From an uncultured Alphaproteobacteria bacterium (GTDB lineage Bacteria; Pseudomonadota; Alphaproteobacteria; Rhodobacterales; Rhodobacteraceae): a DNA stretch of 64,000 nucleotides. The position numbers and the translations under genes are program-made. Positions 15,879 to 25,042 of the stretch are shown here, one piece after another. The stretch's first letter is position 1. The number at the start of each line of letters is the position of its first letter. Below the pieces are notes generated by a model. The model was given only the letters and a program-made list of their open reading frames with translations, was not told the DNA's origin and did no database searches. The DNA lies in assembly GCA_902580265.1 (NCBI GenBank), contig CACHJY010000006.1, forward strand, positions 1 through 64,000. Reading direction: 5' to 3'.

Positions 15879-18320
15879 TTACATTCTAATCCTCTCAGAG
15901 ATCGGGTCATACAACGGTTTAGATGATATCTTTGCTTTGGCCATTGTCCCTGCTATTTCAATATGAAAGTCCGAGGTCTCGACTGATTTTATGGTGTCTT
16001 CCTTTAATGGAATATAACCCATGCCAATAGCTGCTCCTAAAAAATGACCGTAGTTACCTGAAGTTAAGTATGAAACAAGCTCACCATCTCGGTAAATAGG
16101 CTCATTGTGAAACAGAAGCAACTCTGGATCTTCAAGTTGAAATTGGTAGAGATATTTTTCGAGACCCTGATTGTTTTTCCTTATAACAGCCTCTTTACCA
16201 ATAAAATCGTTCTTGTTCGTTTGCACTGCGAAACCAAGCCCAGCTTCCAATACGTGATCTTCATCGGTTATATCATGGCCGAAATGCCGGTAAGCCTTCT
16301 CAATTCTGCAGCTATCTAAACTATGGAGTCCACATAGCCTAAGGTCATATTTTTTTCCTACCTCTCGGATCACTTCGAAAACGTGACAAGCCTGATCGGA
16401 ACTTACATACAGCTCCCAACCCAATTCTCCAACGTAGCTAATTCGATGCGCTCTAGCCAGCCCATATCCTATTTCTATCTCTTTAGCTGAGCCAAACGAA
16501 TGATTGTTGTTATCAAATTTATTTGGCGATATTTCTGATAATAGCTTTCTTGAATTTGGTCCCATCAATACCAAAACAGCTTCTGATGAAGTAACATCAG
16601 TCACTACGACATTAAAGCTTTCTTTGTGGCGGTTAAGCCAACTTAAATCTCGAACAAGAGTAGTAGCAGGCACGACAAATAAAAAGCAATTCTGCTTCAA
16701 ACGGGTTACAGTAAGGTCGCTTTCAATACCACCACTTGAGTTTAGCATTTGGGTATACACTATTTTCCCAATATCTATATCGACGTTATTTCCACAAATC
16801 TTTTGGCAAAACAACAGGGCATCTGCCCCTTCAACCCTTATTTTTCCAAAACTACTCATATCAATCAGCCCAACATTATTTCTAATCGCTAAATGCTCCA
16901 GCCTATGGTTTTCAAACCAGTTTTGTTTTTTCCAATCATAGATATATTTTTTTTCCTGTTTTCCAATTGCAAACCAATTCGCTCTTTCCCATCCTGCGAG
17001 TTCACCGAATATGGCATTTTCCTTTTTTAGGTGCTCGTGTAACGGTGATCTTCTAACCCCTCGAGATGTTTCAACCTGTCGATAAGGAAAATGATCTGCA
17101 TATAATAATCCTAATGATTCCTTTACTCGATCTTTCAAATAAAGCCGATTTCTCTGAAAGGGTTGGGCCCTTCTTATATCAACGTCCCACAAGTCAAAAG
17201 GTGGGGAGCCTTTGTCAATCCACTGTGCTAGGGCCATCCCCGCACCACCTGAGGAGACTATGCCAATTGAATTATATCCTGCTGCAACCCAAAAACCTTT
17301 AAGTTCAGGAGCTTCCCCTAAATAATATTTGTCATCTGGTGTGAAACTCTCTGGTCCGTTGAAAAATGTTTGAATGCCGTATTTTTCTAATATTGGTATT
17401 CGTTTTATTGCTTTTTCCAATATAGGTTCAAAGTGGTCTAGATCTTCCGGAAGTTGGTCGAAGCAGAAATTTTCATCAATTCCATTCATTCCCCATGGTT
17501 TTGCTTGCAGTTCGAAGGCGCCAACTAAAAATTTACCCGCATCCTCCTTATAATAGGTTTGTTCATCAGGCATTCTTAAAACTGGTAACGTACTTAGATT
17601 TTTTACTGGCTCTGTAACAATGTAAAAATGTTCACAGGCATGAAGCGGGACCGTAACACCATGGCTTTCAGCAAAATCTCTTGCCCACATGCCCGCACAA
17701 TTTGCAGCATTTTCTGTTTTGATAAGCCCTTTACCACTTTCATTCACCCAGTGAACACCACTAACAGAATTATTATGAGTGTTTAATCCGGTTACTTTTG
17801 TATCTTCAAAAATTTTTACTCCTAAATCTCGCGCTCCTTTTGCTAATGCCATGGCGATATTTGCAGGATCACCCTGACCATCTAGTGGAAGATGGACGGC
17901 GCCCTTGATACCATCAACATTTAAAAATGGATGAAACAATTTCAACTCAGAAATGGAAACCTCATTGACTTCTACATCAAACGCCTTGGCCATTGATGCT
18001 TGCCTAAGAATCTCTTCGTGTCGGTGCTCTGTAAGCGCCACTGTTAAAGATCCATTTTGTTTTACACCAGTAGAAATTCCTGTTTCTTTTTCGAGGTTCA
18101 CATAAAGATCTGCAGAATATTTTGCCAATCGTGTCATATTTAAGTTTGGTCTTAATTGGCCTATAAGCCCTGCTGCATGCCAAGTGGTTCCAGAGGTCAG
18201 TTTTTTTCTTTCCAAAAGAATGATGTCTTTCCAACCTATTTTTGCAAGGTGATAGGCAAGTGAGCACCCTGATATACCACCGCCAATAATGACAATTCTT
18301 GCCTCTGCCGGTATGCTCAT
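15879..18320 (-). CDS. FAD-dependent oxidoreductase-GcvT fusion (dimethylglycine/sarcosine dehydrogenase family), copy 2
   Basis: This 813-residue protein has an N-terminal DAO-type FAD domain (GGGISG at 13-18), a middle FAO_M segment near 370-425, and a C-terminal GcvT tetrahydrofolate-binding domain from about residue 430. TTWHAAG includes H48, the equivalent of the histidine that binds FAD covalently in dimethylglycine and sarcosine dehydrogenases. The family oxidatively removes an N-methyl group and passes the one-carbon unit to tetrahydrofolate. Its ATG overlaps the stop of the related upstream gene by four bases, so the two are translationally coupled paralogues. Dimethylglycine, sarcosine or another methylated amine are all possible substrates. 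Confidence 0.88.
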   Translation of the reverse strand: MSIPAEARIVIIGGGISGCSLAYHLAKIGWKDIILLERKKLTSGTTWHAAGLIGQLRPNLNMTRLAKYSADLYVNLEKETGISTGVKQNGSLTVALTEHRHEEILRQASMAKAFDVEVNEVSISELKLFHPFLNVDGIKGAVHLPLDGQGDPANIAMALAKGARDLGVKIFEDTKVTGLNTHNNSVSGVHWVNESGKGLIKTENAANCAGMWARDFAESHGVTVPLHACEHFYIVTEPVKNLSTLPVLRMPDEQTYYKEDAGKFLVGAFELQAKPWGMNGIDENFCFDQLPEDLDHFEPILEKAIKRIPILEKYGIQTFFNGPESFTPDDKYYLGEAPELKGFWVAAGYNSIGIVSSGGAGMALAQWIDKGSPPFDLWDVDIRRAQPFQRNRLYLKDRVKESLGLLYADHFPYRQVETSRGVRRSPLHEHLKKENAIFGELAGWERANWFAIGKQEKKYIYDWKKQNWFENHRLEHLAIRNNVGLIDMSSFGKIRVEGADALLFCQKICGNNVDIDIGKIVYTQMLNSSGGIESDLTVTRLKQNCFLFVVPATTLVRDLSWLNRHKESFNVVVTDVTSSEAVLVLMGPNSRKLLSEISPNKFDNNNHSFGSAKEIEIGYGLARAHRISYVGELGWELYVSSDQACHVFEVIREVGKKYDLRLCGLHSLDSCRIEKAYRHFGHDITDEDHVLEAGLGFAVQTNKNDFIGKEAVIRKNNQGLEKYLYQFQLEDPELLLFHNEPIYRDGELVSYLTSGNYGHFLGAAIGMGYIPLKEDTIKSVETSDFHIEIAGTMAKAKISSKPLYDPISERIRM

Positions 18321-20767
18321 TGTCTAAGTCTTTTATTATCAGGATCCCAGAGAGGTTTGTTATCCTGAACGGTTGCATCAAACCTTTCCCCATAGATCTC
18401 GACTTCAATCTGAGTTCCTGGATTACAAAGATCCGTGCGAAGCATACCTAAAGCAACAGAATGGTTAACCCTGTATCCCCATGCGCCGGATGTGGTTTCT
18501 CCGACAATTTTGTTGTTATGCCATAGGGTGGACATATAAGGAGCATCAAAACCGTTCGCTTTTACCTTTAAAGTTACAAAACTTTTTTTACAACCTTCTT
18601 GCTTTTCCTTAAGCAGTGCTGGTTTGCCAATAAAATCAATATCTTTGTCAAACTTTACAAATCTTTCCAACCCTCCTTCAAGGATTGAATAATCACTGGA
18701 AAGGTCTCCTTTCCAAGCTCTATACCCCTTTTCTATTCTAAGTGAATTCAATGCGAACATCCCAAAAGGCTTAGCGCCTTGAGACAGTATTAGTTCATAA
18801 ATAGAATTTATATGATTGTTCTGAGCGTGAACTTCCCATCCTAGTTCCCCAGCGAATGATACCCTAGCCATAACTACTGGCATTTTATTTATAAAAGCTT
18901 TTTGGTGTGACAACCAAGGAAGATAAAGATCAGCATCTGTAATCTTATTAAATAAATCTCGGCTTTTGGGCCCTGTTACAATGAGAGTTCCAACTTCCTG
19001 GCTTTTATCTTCAAGGGAAATGTCACTATTAGGGTCTATTGACCTCAATAATAATTCATAGTCATGCCATTGTGCAGCTGCAGCAGTAATTAAAGTAAAA
19101 TGCTGATTAGAATGTTTCATGATAGACATTTCCGTGAGGATTCTTCCTCTGTGATCGCTAAAGTAGGAAAGGCTTATTCTGCCTGTTGATGGTAGATTGC
19201 CTACAATCAGCCCATTTAGTAAATCTTGACAATCTCTTCCTTTTAATTCAAAGCGGGAAAACCCAGGTAGATCTAAAACTCCTACGCCATCTCTCACAGC
19301 TGCGCATTCTTCTTTTACCCTTTTCTCCCATGGGCCATTTCTTTCCCATGTTTGAGCCGACGCTATGGAAGTGTCATCACCTTCTTTTGCGAACCAATTG
19401 GCTCTTTCCCATCCATTATAGCAACCCATCTGACCACCTAATTCCAGAATTTTCTTGTGAATTGGAGACAATCGTCGATCGGGAGCTGCAGGCCATCGCA
19501 TATGAGGAAAATGCATCCCATATTCATGACCATAAATTTCCTTGCCTTTTTCAATACAATATTCTTGATCAGTAAAATCGGTAAAGCGTCTAGGGTCACA
19601 GGACCACATATCCCATTCGGTTGTTCCCTCTGTAATCCATTCCGCTAAGACCTTTCCCGCTCCTCCACCTTGGGCAATGCCAAAAGTAAATACACAGGCT
19701 TCGAATGCATTTCTCACGCCTGGCATAGGGCCAATAAGTGGATTCCCATCTGGACTATACGGAATTGGGCCATTTATTACTTTCGATACCCCTGCTTTAG
19801 CAAGAAGAGGGACTCTTTTCATCGCATCTTCTACATACCATTCCAATCTTTCAAGGTCATCTGGGTATAATTGAAAGCTAAAGTCGTCGGGAAGGGGGTC
19901 ATCTTTTGTACACCAATGGGCTCGACAATTTCTTTCGTAAGGTCCTAGATTAAAACCATTTTTTTCTTGTCTTAAATAGTAAGAGGAATCTACATCTCGT
20001 AATAAAGGCAGTTTGTGACCGGAATTTGCCGTCCATTTCTCGAGTTCTTCTACCTGTTCAGAAACAACATATTGGTGGCTCATCGAAACCATTGGAATTC
20101 TTCGACCACCGAAAGGGATGAACCATTCACTAACCCTCTGGGCATAATACCCAGCAGCGTTAACTACTATTTCTGCTAAGATAGGGCCTTTCTCAGTAAT
20201 TATTTCCCACATTTCATTTTCTTTTTTAATACCTTCAGCTGAACAAAACCGAACAATTTTAACACCAAGCTGTCTTGCTCCTTTGGCTAAGGCTTGTGTC
20301 AACTGGGCAGGGTCAATATCCCCATCTGCAGGATCATATAGAGCACCTTGTATTTCATGTGTTTCTATAAAAGGATACAACTTCATGATTTCCCTATTAC
20401 CCAAAATCTCTATGTTCATTCCTTGATAGAGTCCCATGCCTTTGGCTCTTTGAAATTCCTGCATTCTCTCTTTGCTATGTCCTAATCTTATCGACCCTGT
20501 GACGTTATAATTCATTGGATAATCCACTTCGTCTCCAAGGTTACTGTATAATTCTGTAGAATATCGTTGCATATTCATAATGGACCAACTTGTAGAAAAT
20601 GTGGGAACATTGCCGGCTGCATGCCATGTCGAGCCAGCTGTAAGCTCATTTTTTTCTAGCAAAACACAGTCGGTCCATCCAGCTTTTGCTAAATGATAGG
20701 CACAGGATACACCTACAACGCCACCACCTATTATAACCACTCTTGCTTGTGAAGGTATTTCGCTCAT
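18317..20767 (-). CDS. FAD-dependent oxidoreductase-GcvT fusion (dimethylglycine/sarcosine dehydrogenase family), copy 1
   Basis: This 816-residue protein has the same architecture as its downstream neighbour: FAD domain with GGGVVG (14-19), probable covalent FAD histidine H49 in STWHAAG, FAO_M linker, and GcvT domain from about 430 to the end. The two are clearly homologous but diverged throughout, so they probably act on different methylation states of one substrate or on different substrates. I use the ATG at 20767, which has GGGGGAT just upstream; a longer frame to 20797 would add ten residues that match nothing in the family. It is the first gene of the minus-strand run reaching the ribokinase-like gene. 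Confidence 0.88.
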   Translation of the reverse strand: MSEIPSQARVVIIGGGVVGVSCAYHLAKAGWTDCVLLEKNELTAGSTWHAAGNVPTFSTSWSIMNMQRYSTELYSNLGDEVDYPMNYNVTGSIRLGHSKERMQEFQRAKGMGLYQGMNIEILGNREIMKLYPFIETHEIQGALYDPADGDIDPAQLTQALAKGARQLGVKIVRFCSAEGIKKENEMWEIITEKGPILAEIVVNAAGYYAQRVSEWFIPFGGRRIPMVSMSHQYVVSEQVEELEKWTANSGHKLPLLRDVDSSYYLRQEKNGFNLGPYERNCRAHWCTKDDPLPDDFSFQLYPDDLERLEWYVEDAMKRVPLLAKAGVSKVINGPIPYSPDGNPLIGPMPGVRNAFEACVFTFGIAQGGGAGKVLAEWITEGTTEWDMWSCDPRRFTDFTDQEYCIEKGKEIYGHEYGMHFPHMRWPAAPDRRLSPIHKKILELGGQMGCYNGWERANWFAKEGDDTSIASAQTWERNGPWEKRVKEECAAVRDGVGVLDLPGFSRFELKGRDCQDLLNGLIVGNLPSTGRISLSYFSDHRGRILTEMSIMKHSNQHFTLITAAAAQWHDYELLLRSIDPNSDISLEDKSQEVGTLIVTGPKSRDLFNKITDADLYLPWLSHQKAFINKMPVVMARVSFAGELGWEVHAQNNHINSIYELILSQGAKPFGMFALNSLRIEKGYRAWKGDLSSDYSILEGGLERFVKFDKDIDFIGKPALLKEKQEGCKKSFVTLKVKANGFDAPYMSTLWHNNKIVGETTSGAWGYRVNHSVALGMLRTDLCNPGTQIEVEIYGERFDATVQDNKPLWDPDNKRLRQ

Positions 20768-20866
20768 TATATCCCCCAGTAAATAAAATATTAACAATGA
20801 TATTTGATAAAAAGCAAGAGATTGAGCAAATTAAATTAATTAATGTTTAGAAGTTTTATTTGTAAT

Positions 20867-21931
20867 CTATATGATGTCAAAGTCGAGAGATATTTCTTTG
20901 TCTATTGGTTCTAATTGGCAAGACAACACAAATCCTTTTTTAATTTCCCACTCTTCCAAAGAGTAGTTCTTTCTCATTCTTGCTTCACCCGAACTGACCT
21001 TGCATCTACAAGTTGCACACATGCCGTTTTTACAAGAATAAGGCACATTAATTCCATTTTGGTTAGCTTTATCTATAAAATCGTCATTCTTGTTCATAAG
21101 AAAAGATTTCTTACTTCCGTCTATTAAGAGCTCTATTTTACTCTCCCCTGCCTCAAAATTTTGGGAAATATCTTCTATACTTTTATCTGTAGCCACAAAA
21201 AATAGCTCAGTCGTAATTTTTCTTTTTGCCACTCCCTTGTCTTTTAAATATGATTGTAAGGATTTAGTCATATCTATTGGTCCACAAATAAAACATTGGT
21301 CTAAATCTTCGAGATCAATAAGATTTTTGTCCCTTAAAAAAGCTATTTTATCTTGCGTTATTCTTCCATTCAGAAATTCTGTGCTCTGGACCTCTCTGGA
21401 AAAAAAGTTAAAAACTAATAGCCTATCAAGATACTTATCTTTTAAGTCCTGTATTTCTGTTTTGTACATCATATCGGCGTATGTTTTATTTGAGTATAAA
21501 AGTGTTATTTTCGATTTGTTGTTTTTCCTCAGTGTAGACTTCAAAATGGACATAATTGGAGTAATCCCTGACCCTGCTGCTATAAGTAGGAGGTGATTTA
21601 CGTTTTTGCTATTAACAACAAAACTACCATCTGGGTTGGATATTTGGACTAAATCCTCTATTTTTTTTGTTTTAAGAAATTCTGAAAACATACCACTTTC
21701 TATATGTTTGACGCCTATCTCAATAAAGTTTTTATTGGGTTCAGAACTGATAGAATAGGTTCGAGTTAAGACCTCTTTTTTCATAGTGAATCTGACACTG
21801 ATATATTGTCCAGGTTTATGATTAAATTTCTCGTGCAGTGAGTTGGGCAGACTAAATTTTATTCTACTGCTGCCCGCTGTCTCTCTCTTGATTGAGTTTA
21901 TTTTAAGATCGTAAAACGCTTGTTTTACCAT
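20867..21931 (-). CDS. paaE: Phenylacetyl-CoA 1,2-epoxidase reductase subunit PaaE
   Basis: The 354-residue protein combines a ferredoxin-NADP reductase module with a C-terminal plant-type [2Fe-2S] ferredoxin. The FAD site is RTYSISS (about 58-64), the nucleotide site begins AAGSGITPI, and the cluster cysteines lie in CKNGMCATC (C300, C305, C308) with the fourth near C338. It passes electrons from NADPH to the di-iron epoxidase PaaABC, which converts phenylacetyl-CoA to its ring-1,2-epoxide. It is the last gene of the paaABCDE run and abuts paaD with no gap. Confidence 0.93.
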   Translation of the reverse strand: MVKQAFYDLKINSIKRETAGSSRIKFSLPNSLHEKFNHKPGQYISVRFTMKKEVLTRTYSISSEPNKNFIEIGVKHIESGMFSEFLKTKKIEDLVQISNPDGSFVVNSKNVNHLLLIAAGSGITPIMSILKSTLRKNNKSKITLLYSNKTYADMMYKTEIQDLKDKYLDRLLVFNFFSREVQSTEFLNGRITQDKIAFLRDKNLIDLEDLDQCFICGPIDMTKSLQSYLKDKGVAKRKITTELFFVATDKSIEDISQNFEAGESKIELLIDGSKKSFLMNKNDDFIDKANQNGINVPYSCKNGMCATCRCKVSSGEARMRKNYSLEEWEIKKGFVLSCQLEPIDKEISLDFDII

Positions 21932-22414
21932 TTAAACACACTTAAAATGATCAAAGGGCTCTTTGCAATCCAAACATCTATATAGTGACTTGCATGCTGT
22001 TGAGCCAAATTCAGATACCTTTTCAGTTTTATAAGATGTACATTGTGGACACTTGACCGCTTTTGCAGAGGAACGGCTAAAACTCTTCGTCTCTTTAGGA
22101 TGTGGAGGTGAAATTCCAAACTCCTCCATCTTTCTCCTCCCATTTTCAGAAATCCAATCTGAGCTCCATGGTGGTGAAAATGACTTTTCAATTATGGCCG
22201 ATATACCTAACTTTTTTAACTCACTTGCAATTTTTTCCTCAATGACTGAAATTGCCGGACAACCAATATATGTTGGAGCAATAGTTACCACATGGTTTTT
22301 ATCATTGCGCTTAATTTCTCTTATTACTCCCAAGTCGTCTAATGTTAGGAAAGGTAATTCAGGATCGGTCAAGTCTTTTAAGACGTCCCATGCTTCTTCA
22401 GTACTCTTATCCAT
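21932..22414 (-). CDS. paaD: PaaD, maturation factor of phenylacetyl-CoA epoxidase
   Basis: This protein of about 160 residues has an N-terminal DUF59/MIP18-type domain (DPELPFLTLDDLGVIR, TPTYIGCPA) and a C-terminal zinc-ribbon-like part with cysteines in KCPQC, ACKSLYRCLDC and KCV. In the phenylacetate pathway PaaD assists metal-cluster assembly of the PaaABCE complex. The ATG at 22414 is chosen; in-frame GTG (22420) and TTG (22423) lie just upstream and would overlap the paaC stop. Position between paaC and paaE confirms the identity. Confidence 0.92.
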   Translation of the reverse strand: MDKSTEEAWDVLKDLTDPELPFLTLDDLGVIREIKRNDKNHVVTIAPTYIGCPAISVIEEKIASELKKLGISAIIEKSFSPPWSSDWISENGRRKMEEFGISPPHPKETKSFSRSSAKAVKCPQCTSYKTEKVSEFGSTACKSLYRCLDCKEPFDHFKCV

Positions 22415-22416
22415 GT

Positions 22417-23184
22417 TCACCAACTCGAGTTTGGGTAAGCTCTTTGCATATATTGTAGGTCTGAAAGCAAATACCCAAATGTTTCACTGTGTTCACCTTT
22501 GCGCCCACCTCTCTTTTTCAAAGTAATATCTGGCAAATCTAGATTCCCTTTTTGTAAAATAGTTTCAACTTCGCCTTTCCAATCTTTAAAGATTGATGTT
22601 GGTTCAGGAAGGAAATCACTTTGTGAAGATATTTCCGTAAAATCGTCATTGTTGAAAAGTTCGCCTAAAAAAGGTTCTAAGTTAACAATAGCGTTAGACA
22701 TTTTTACATTGCTTTCATCAGTACCATCGCCGAGAGTAATAACCCATTGAGACGCGTATTTCGAATGATATGAAGTTTCCAAAAACGCCTTCTCGGAAAA
22801 TTCCTTAAGCTTTTTAAAACAACATTTCAATTTAACTTTCCCCCAAAAATATTTCATAAAGGTCGAAAAATAGAACAGGCGTAAGACAGTATTTCCAAAA
22901 TCACCGTTCTCTTGCTCAACAAGCAATAAATTTTTATATTCATGTTCAAGTCTCAGGAAAGCTAATTGATCCTCATTTTCATATCTAGAGTCTATTTCAC
23001 ATGCTAAGCAGTACAAAGTTTGTGCATGTCCAATTAAATCTAGAGCGATGTTAGGAAGCGCAAGATCTTCTTCTAGAGTGGGTGCATGCCCGCACCATTC
23101 TGAGGTTCTATGGCCTAAAATTAGGTTGTCATCAGCTATTCTTAGTAGACCTTCAAAGACTATATCGGCCGTCTTACTTTTCAT
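22417..23184 (-). CDS. paaC: Phenylacetyl-CoA epoxidase structural subunit PaaC
   Basis: The 255-residue protein is the ferritin-like structural partner of PaaA. Typical features are the start LLRIADDNLILGHRTSEWCGHAPTLEEDLAL, then LDLIGHAQTLY and the LEHEY helix. PaaC lacks a working di-iron site and stabilises PaaA. The start overlaps the paaB stop by one base, indicating translational coupling within the minus-strand operon. The length fits the usual 240-260 residues. Confidence 0.93.
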   Translation of the reverse strand: MKSKTADIVFEGLLRIADDNLILGHRTSEWCGHAPTLEEDLALPNIALDLIGHAQTLYCLACEIDSRYENEDQLAFLRLEHEYKNLLLVEQENGDFGNTVLRLFYFSTFMKYFWGKVKLKCCFKKLKEFSEKAFLETSYHSKYASQWVITLGDGTDESNVKMSNAIVNLEPFLGELFNNDDFTEISSQSDFLPEPTSIFKDWKGEVETILQKGNLDLPDITLKKRGGRKGEHSETFGYLLSDLQYMQRAYPNSSW

Positions 23185-23474
23185 TACATATGACCTACGT
23201 CATCTGGAACATCGTAAAAAGTGGGGTGGCGATAAATTTTATCATCAGAACTAAAATTTTCCTCTTTCTCATCAGGATCAGAAGATACTATATCGATAGA
23301 TTTTACGACCCAAATGGATTGTCCCTCTCCTCTACGACTGTATACGTTCCTTGCAGATAGTATTGCCATTTCGCGGTCTGGAGCATGAATTGATCCACAG
23401 TGACGATGTGACAGGCCATTTTTTGGCTGAATAAATACCTCCCAAAGGATAGTTTCTTTTTCTTCACTGACCAA
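23184..23474 (-). CDS. paaB: Phenylacetyl-CoA epoxidase subunit PaaB
   Basis: The 96-residue protein matches PaaB, the small bridging subunit of the multicomponent epoxidase. It has WEVFIQPKNGLSHRHCGSIHAPD (quoted here as WEVFIQPKNG then HRHCGS), followed by AILSARNVYSRRGEG and IWVVKS, the classic conserved blocks. It starts with a TTG immediately after the paaA stop, so translation depends on coupling. The length is standard for the family. It helps arrange the PaaA-PaaC heterodimers in the complex. Confidence 0.93.
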   Translation of the reverse strand: MVSEEKETILWEVFIQPKNGLSHRHCGSIHAPDREMAILSARNVYSRRGEGQSIWVVKSIDIVSSDPDEKEENFSSDDKIYRHPTFYDVPDDVGHM

Positions 23475-23475
23475 T

Positions 23476-24447
23476 TTATTCAGCAGCCTGTAATGCAGTT
23501 TGTTTCTTTAAGGCATGTGCATGCGTTGCAGCTCTAACCCAGCTACCCTCGTTCCAAGCTTTTTGTTTGGCGGATATCCTTTCGTTATTCATCGGCCCAT
23601 CCCCCCTTACTACTCTCCAAAACTCGTCCCAGTTTATCTCACCATACGCATAGCCACCTTTGCCATTATTTATTTTTCTATTCCATTTCAAATCTTTATC
23701 GGGAATGATTAGGCCAATTTTTTCTGCCTGTGGAACGATAGCATCCACGAATTTCTGCCGTAGCTCATCGTTTGTATATCTTTTTATTTTCCATTTTACA
23801 GAATTTACAGTGTTAGGGCTATCGGCATCACTTGGTCCAAACATCATTACGCTTGGCCACCACCATCTGTTCAAGGCTCTCTGAGCCATTTCTTTCTGTG
23901 CTTTTGTTCCTTTAGCAAGGGTAAGCATTATTTCATATCCTTGCCGCTGGTGAAAACTTTCTTCCTTGCATATTCTAATCATTGCTCGCGCGTAAGGCCC
24001 ATATGAACATCGGCAAAGGGGAATTTGGTTCATTATCGCTGCACCGTCGACAAGCCAACCAATGGCACCGATGTCAGCCCATGTTGGAGTAGGATAATTG
24101 AAAATCGATGAGTATTTTGCTTTACCGGACAAGAGTTCTTGGGTCATTTCCATTCTTGATTTTCCGAGGGTCTCGGCAGCGCAATAAAGGTATAGTCCAT
24201 GACCTGCTTCGTCTTGCACCTTCGCTAAAAGAGATAACTTTCTTCTAAGTGTAGGAGCTCGAGTAATCCAGTTACCTTCAGGAAGCATACCCACAACCTC
24301 TGAATGCGCGTGTTGCCCAATTTGTCTGATCAATGTTTTTCTATAGGCTTCGGGCATAGAGTCTTTTGGCTCTATCTTTTCATCTCGATCGATTTTCTCC
24401 TGAAACTTTTCCAAAGAAGCTATCTTTCTGTTTTGTTCTCTAGCCAT
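23476..24447 (-). CDS. paaA: Phenylacetyl-CoA epoxidase catalytic subunit PaaA
   Basis: The 323-residue protein is the di-iron oxygenase subunit. Iron ligands of the ferritin-like bundle are seen in [11 protein letters not shown] and [13 protein letters not shown], together with the characteristic [15 protein letters not shown] and [16 protein letters not shown] segment ([12 protein letters not shown]). It epoxidises the aromatic ring of phenylacetyl-CoA using O2 and electrons from PaaE. It leads the minus-strand operon, with an AGGCAGG ribosome-binding site. The divergent plus-strand genes PaaI and PaaK complete the entry part of the pathway; ring-opening genes (paaG, paaZ, paaJ, paaF, paaH) are not in the window. 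Confidence 0.95.
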   Translation of the reverse strand: MAREQNRKIASLEKFQEKIDRDEKIEPKDSMPEAYRKTLIRQIGQHAHSEVVGMLPEGNWITRAPTLRRKLSLLAKVQDEAGHGLYLYCAAETLGKSRMEMTQELLSGKAKYSSIFNYPTPTWADIGAIGWLVDGAAIMNQIPLCRCSYGPYARAMIRICKEESFHQRQGYEIMLTLAKGTKAQKEMAQRALNRWWWPSVMMFGPSDADSPNTVNSVKWKIKRYTNDELRQKFVDAIVPQAEKIGLIIPDKDLKWNRKINNGKGGYAYGEINWDEFWRVVRGDGPMNNERISAKQKAWNEGSWVRAATHAHALKKQTALQAAE

Positions 24448-24612
24448 CCTGCCTGCCTATCATTTACGAGCAATTCTTTATAAATATTTTATATGTTAAA
24501 AAAGGTTAATCTTCAATACCAACAAAAAATTAATATCAAAAAAAATTGCGCTAAAATTTTATCTAATGTTAATCTAACGCAAGTCCAATTTTCGATACAA
24601 TGGAATTGTGGT

Positions 24613-25038
24613 ATGACGCCTTTAGAACGTGCAAAAAAATCTGCAGAGACAATGTGGAAGAAAGATAAAGCTTCTAAGGGAATCGGTATAAAGATAGAGA
24701 GCGTAGCTCCAGGAAAAGCTGATTTAAGTTTAATTATAAAGCAGAAACACCTCAACGGGCACGACATTTGCCACGGAGGATTTATTTTTACCCTTGCAGA
24801 CAGTGCTTTTGCTTTTGCCTGTAATAGCTATAATCAAGCGGCGGTTGCCCAAAACAATATGATTACTTTCATAGCGCCTGCGCAAAAAGGTGAAAAGCTG
24901 TTAGCGAAGGCTAGAGAGGTCAGTCGAATAGGCCGATCAGGGATTTATGATGTTTCCGTTTATAATGAGAAAGAACAGAAAATAGCGGAGTTCAGAGGAC
25001 TTTCAAGAACAATCGGTGGGCAAAATTTTAAGGAATAA
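24613..25038 (+). CDS. paaI: Hydroxyphenylacetyl-CoA thioesterase PaaI
   Basis: The 141-residue hotdog-fold protein matches PaaI. It has NGHDICHGGFIFTLADSAFAFA, quoted in parts as HGGFIFTLADSAF with the catalytic aspartate, and ends FRGLSRTIGG. PaaI hydrolyses stalled hydroxylated or ring-epoxidised phenylacetyl-CoA products, freeing CoA and protecting against toxic intermediates. I use the ATG at 24613 (MTPLERAKKSAE), because a 40-residue upstream extension to 24493 is low-complexity and absent from the family. It lies directly before paaK, whose start follows after four bases, and diverges from paaA. Confidence 0.88.
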   Translation: MTPLERAKKSAETMWKKDKASKGIGIKIESVAPGKADLSLIIKQKHLNGHDICHGGFIFTLADSAFAFACNSYNQAAVAQNNMITFIAPAQKGEKLLAKAREVSRIGRSGIYDVSVYNEKEQKIAEFRGLSRTIGGQNFKE

Positions 25039-25042
25039 AATA

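Noticed and set aside
16504..16941. Plus-strand frame of 145 codons inside the FAD-GcvT gene
   Set aside because: It is antisense to a clearly conserved enzyme and its product has no recognisable features.
21090..21596. Plus-strand frame of 168 codons opposite paaE
   Set aside because: It is antisense to well-conserved paaE sequence and matches no family.
24493..24612. 40-residue N-terminal extension of PaaI
   Set aside because: It is low-complexity, lysine- and asparagine-rich, and absent from the family; the ATG at 24613 gives the standard length.
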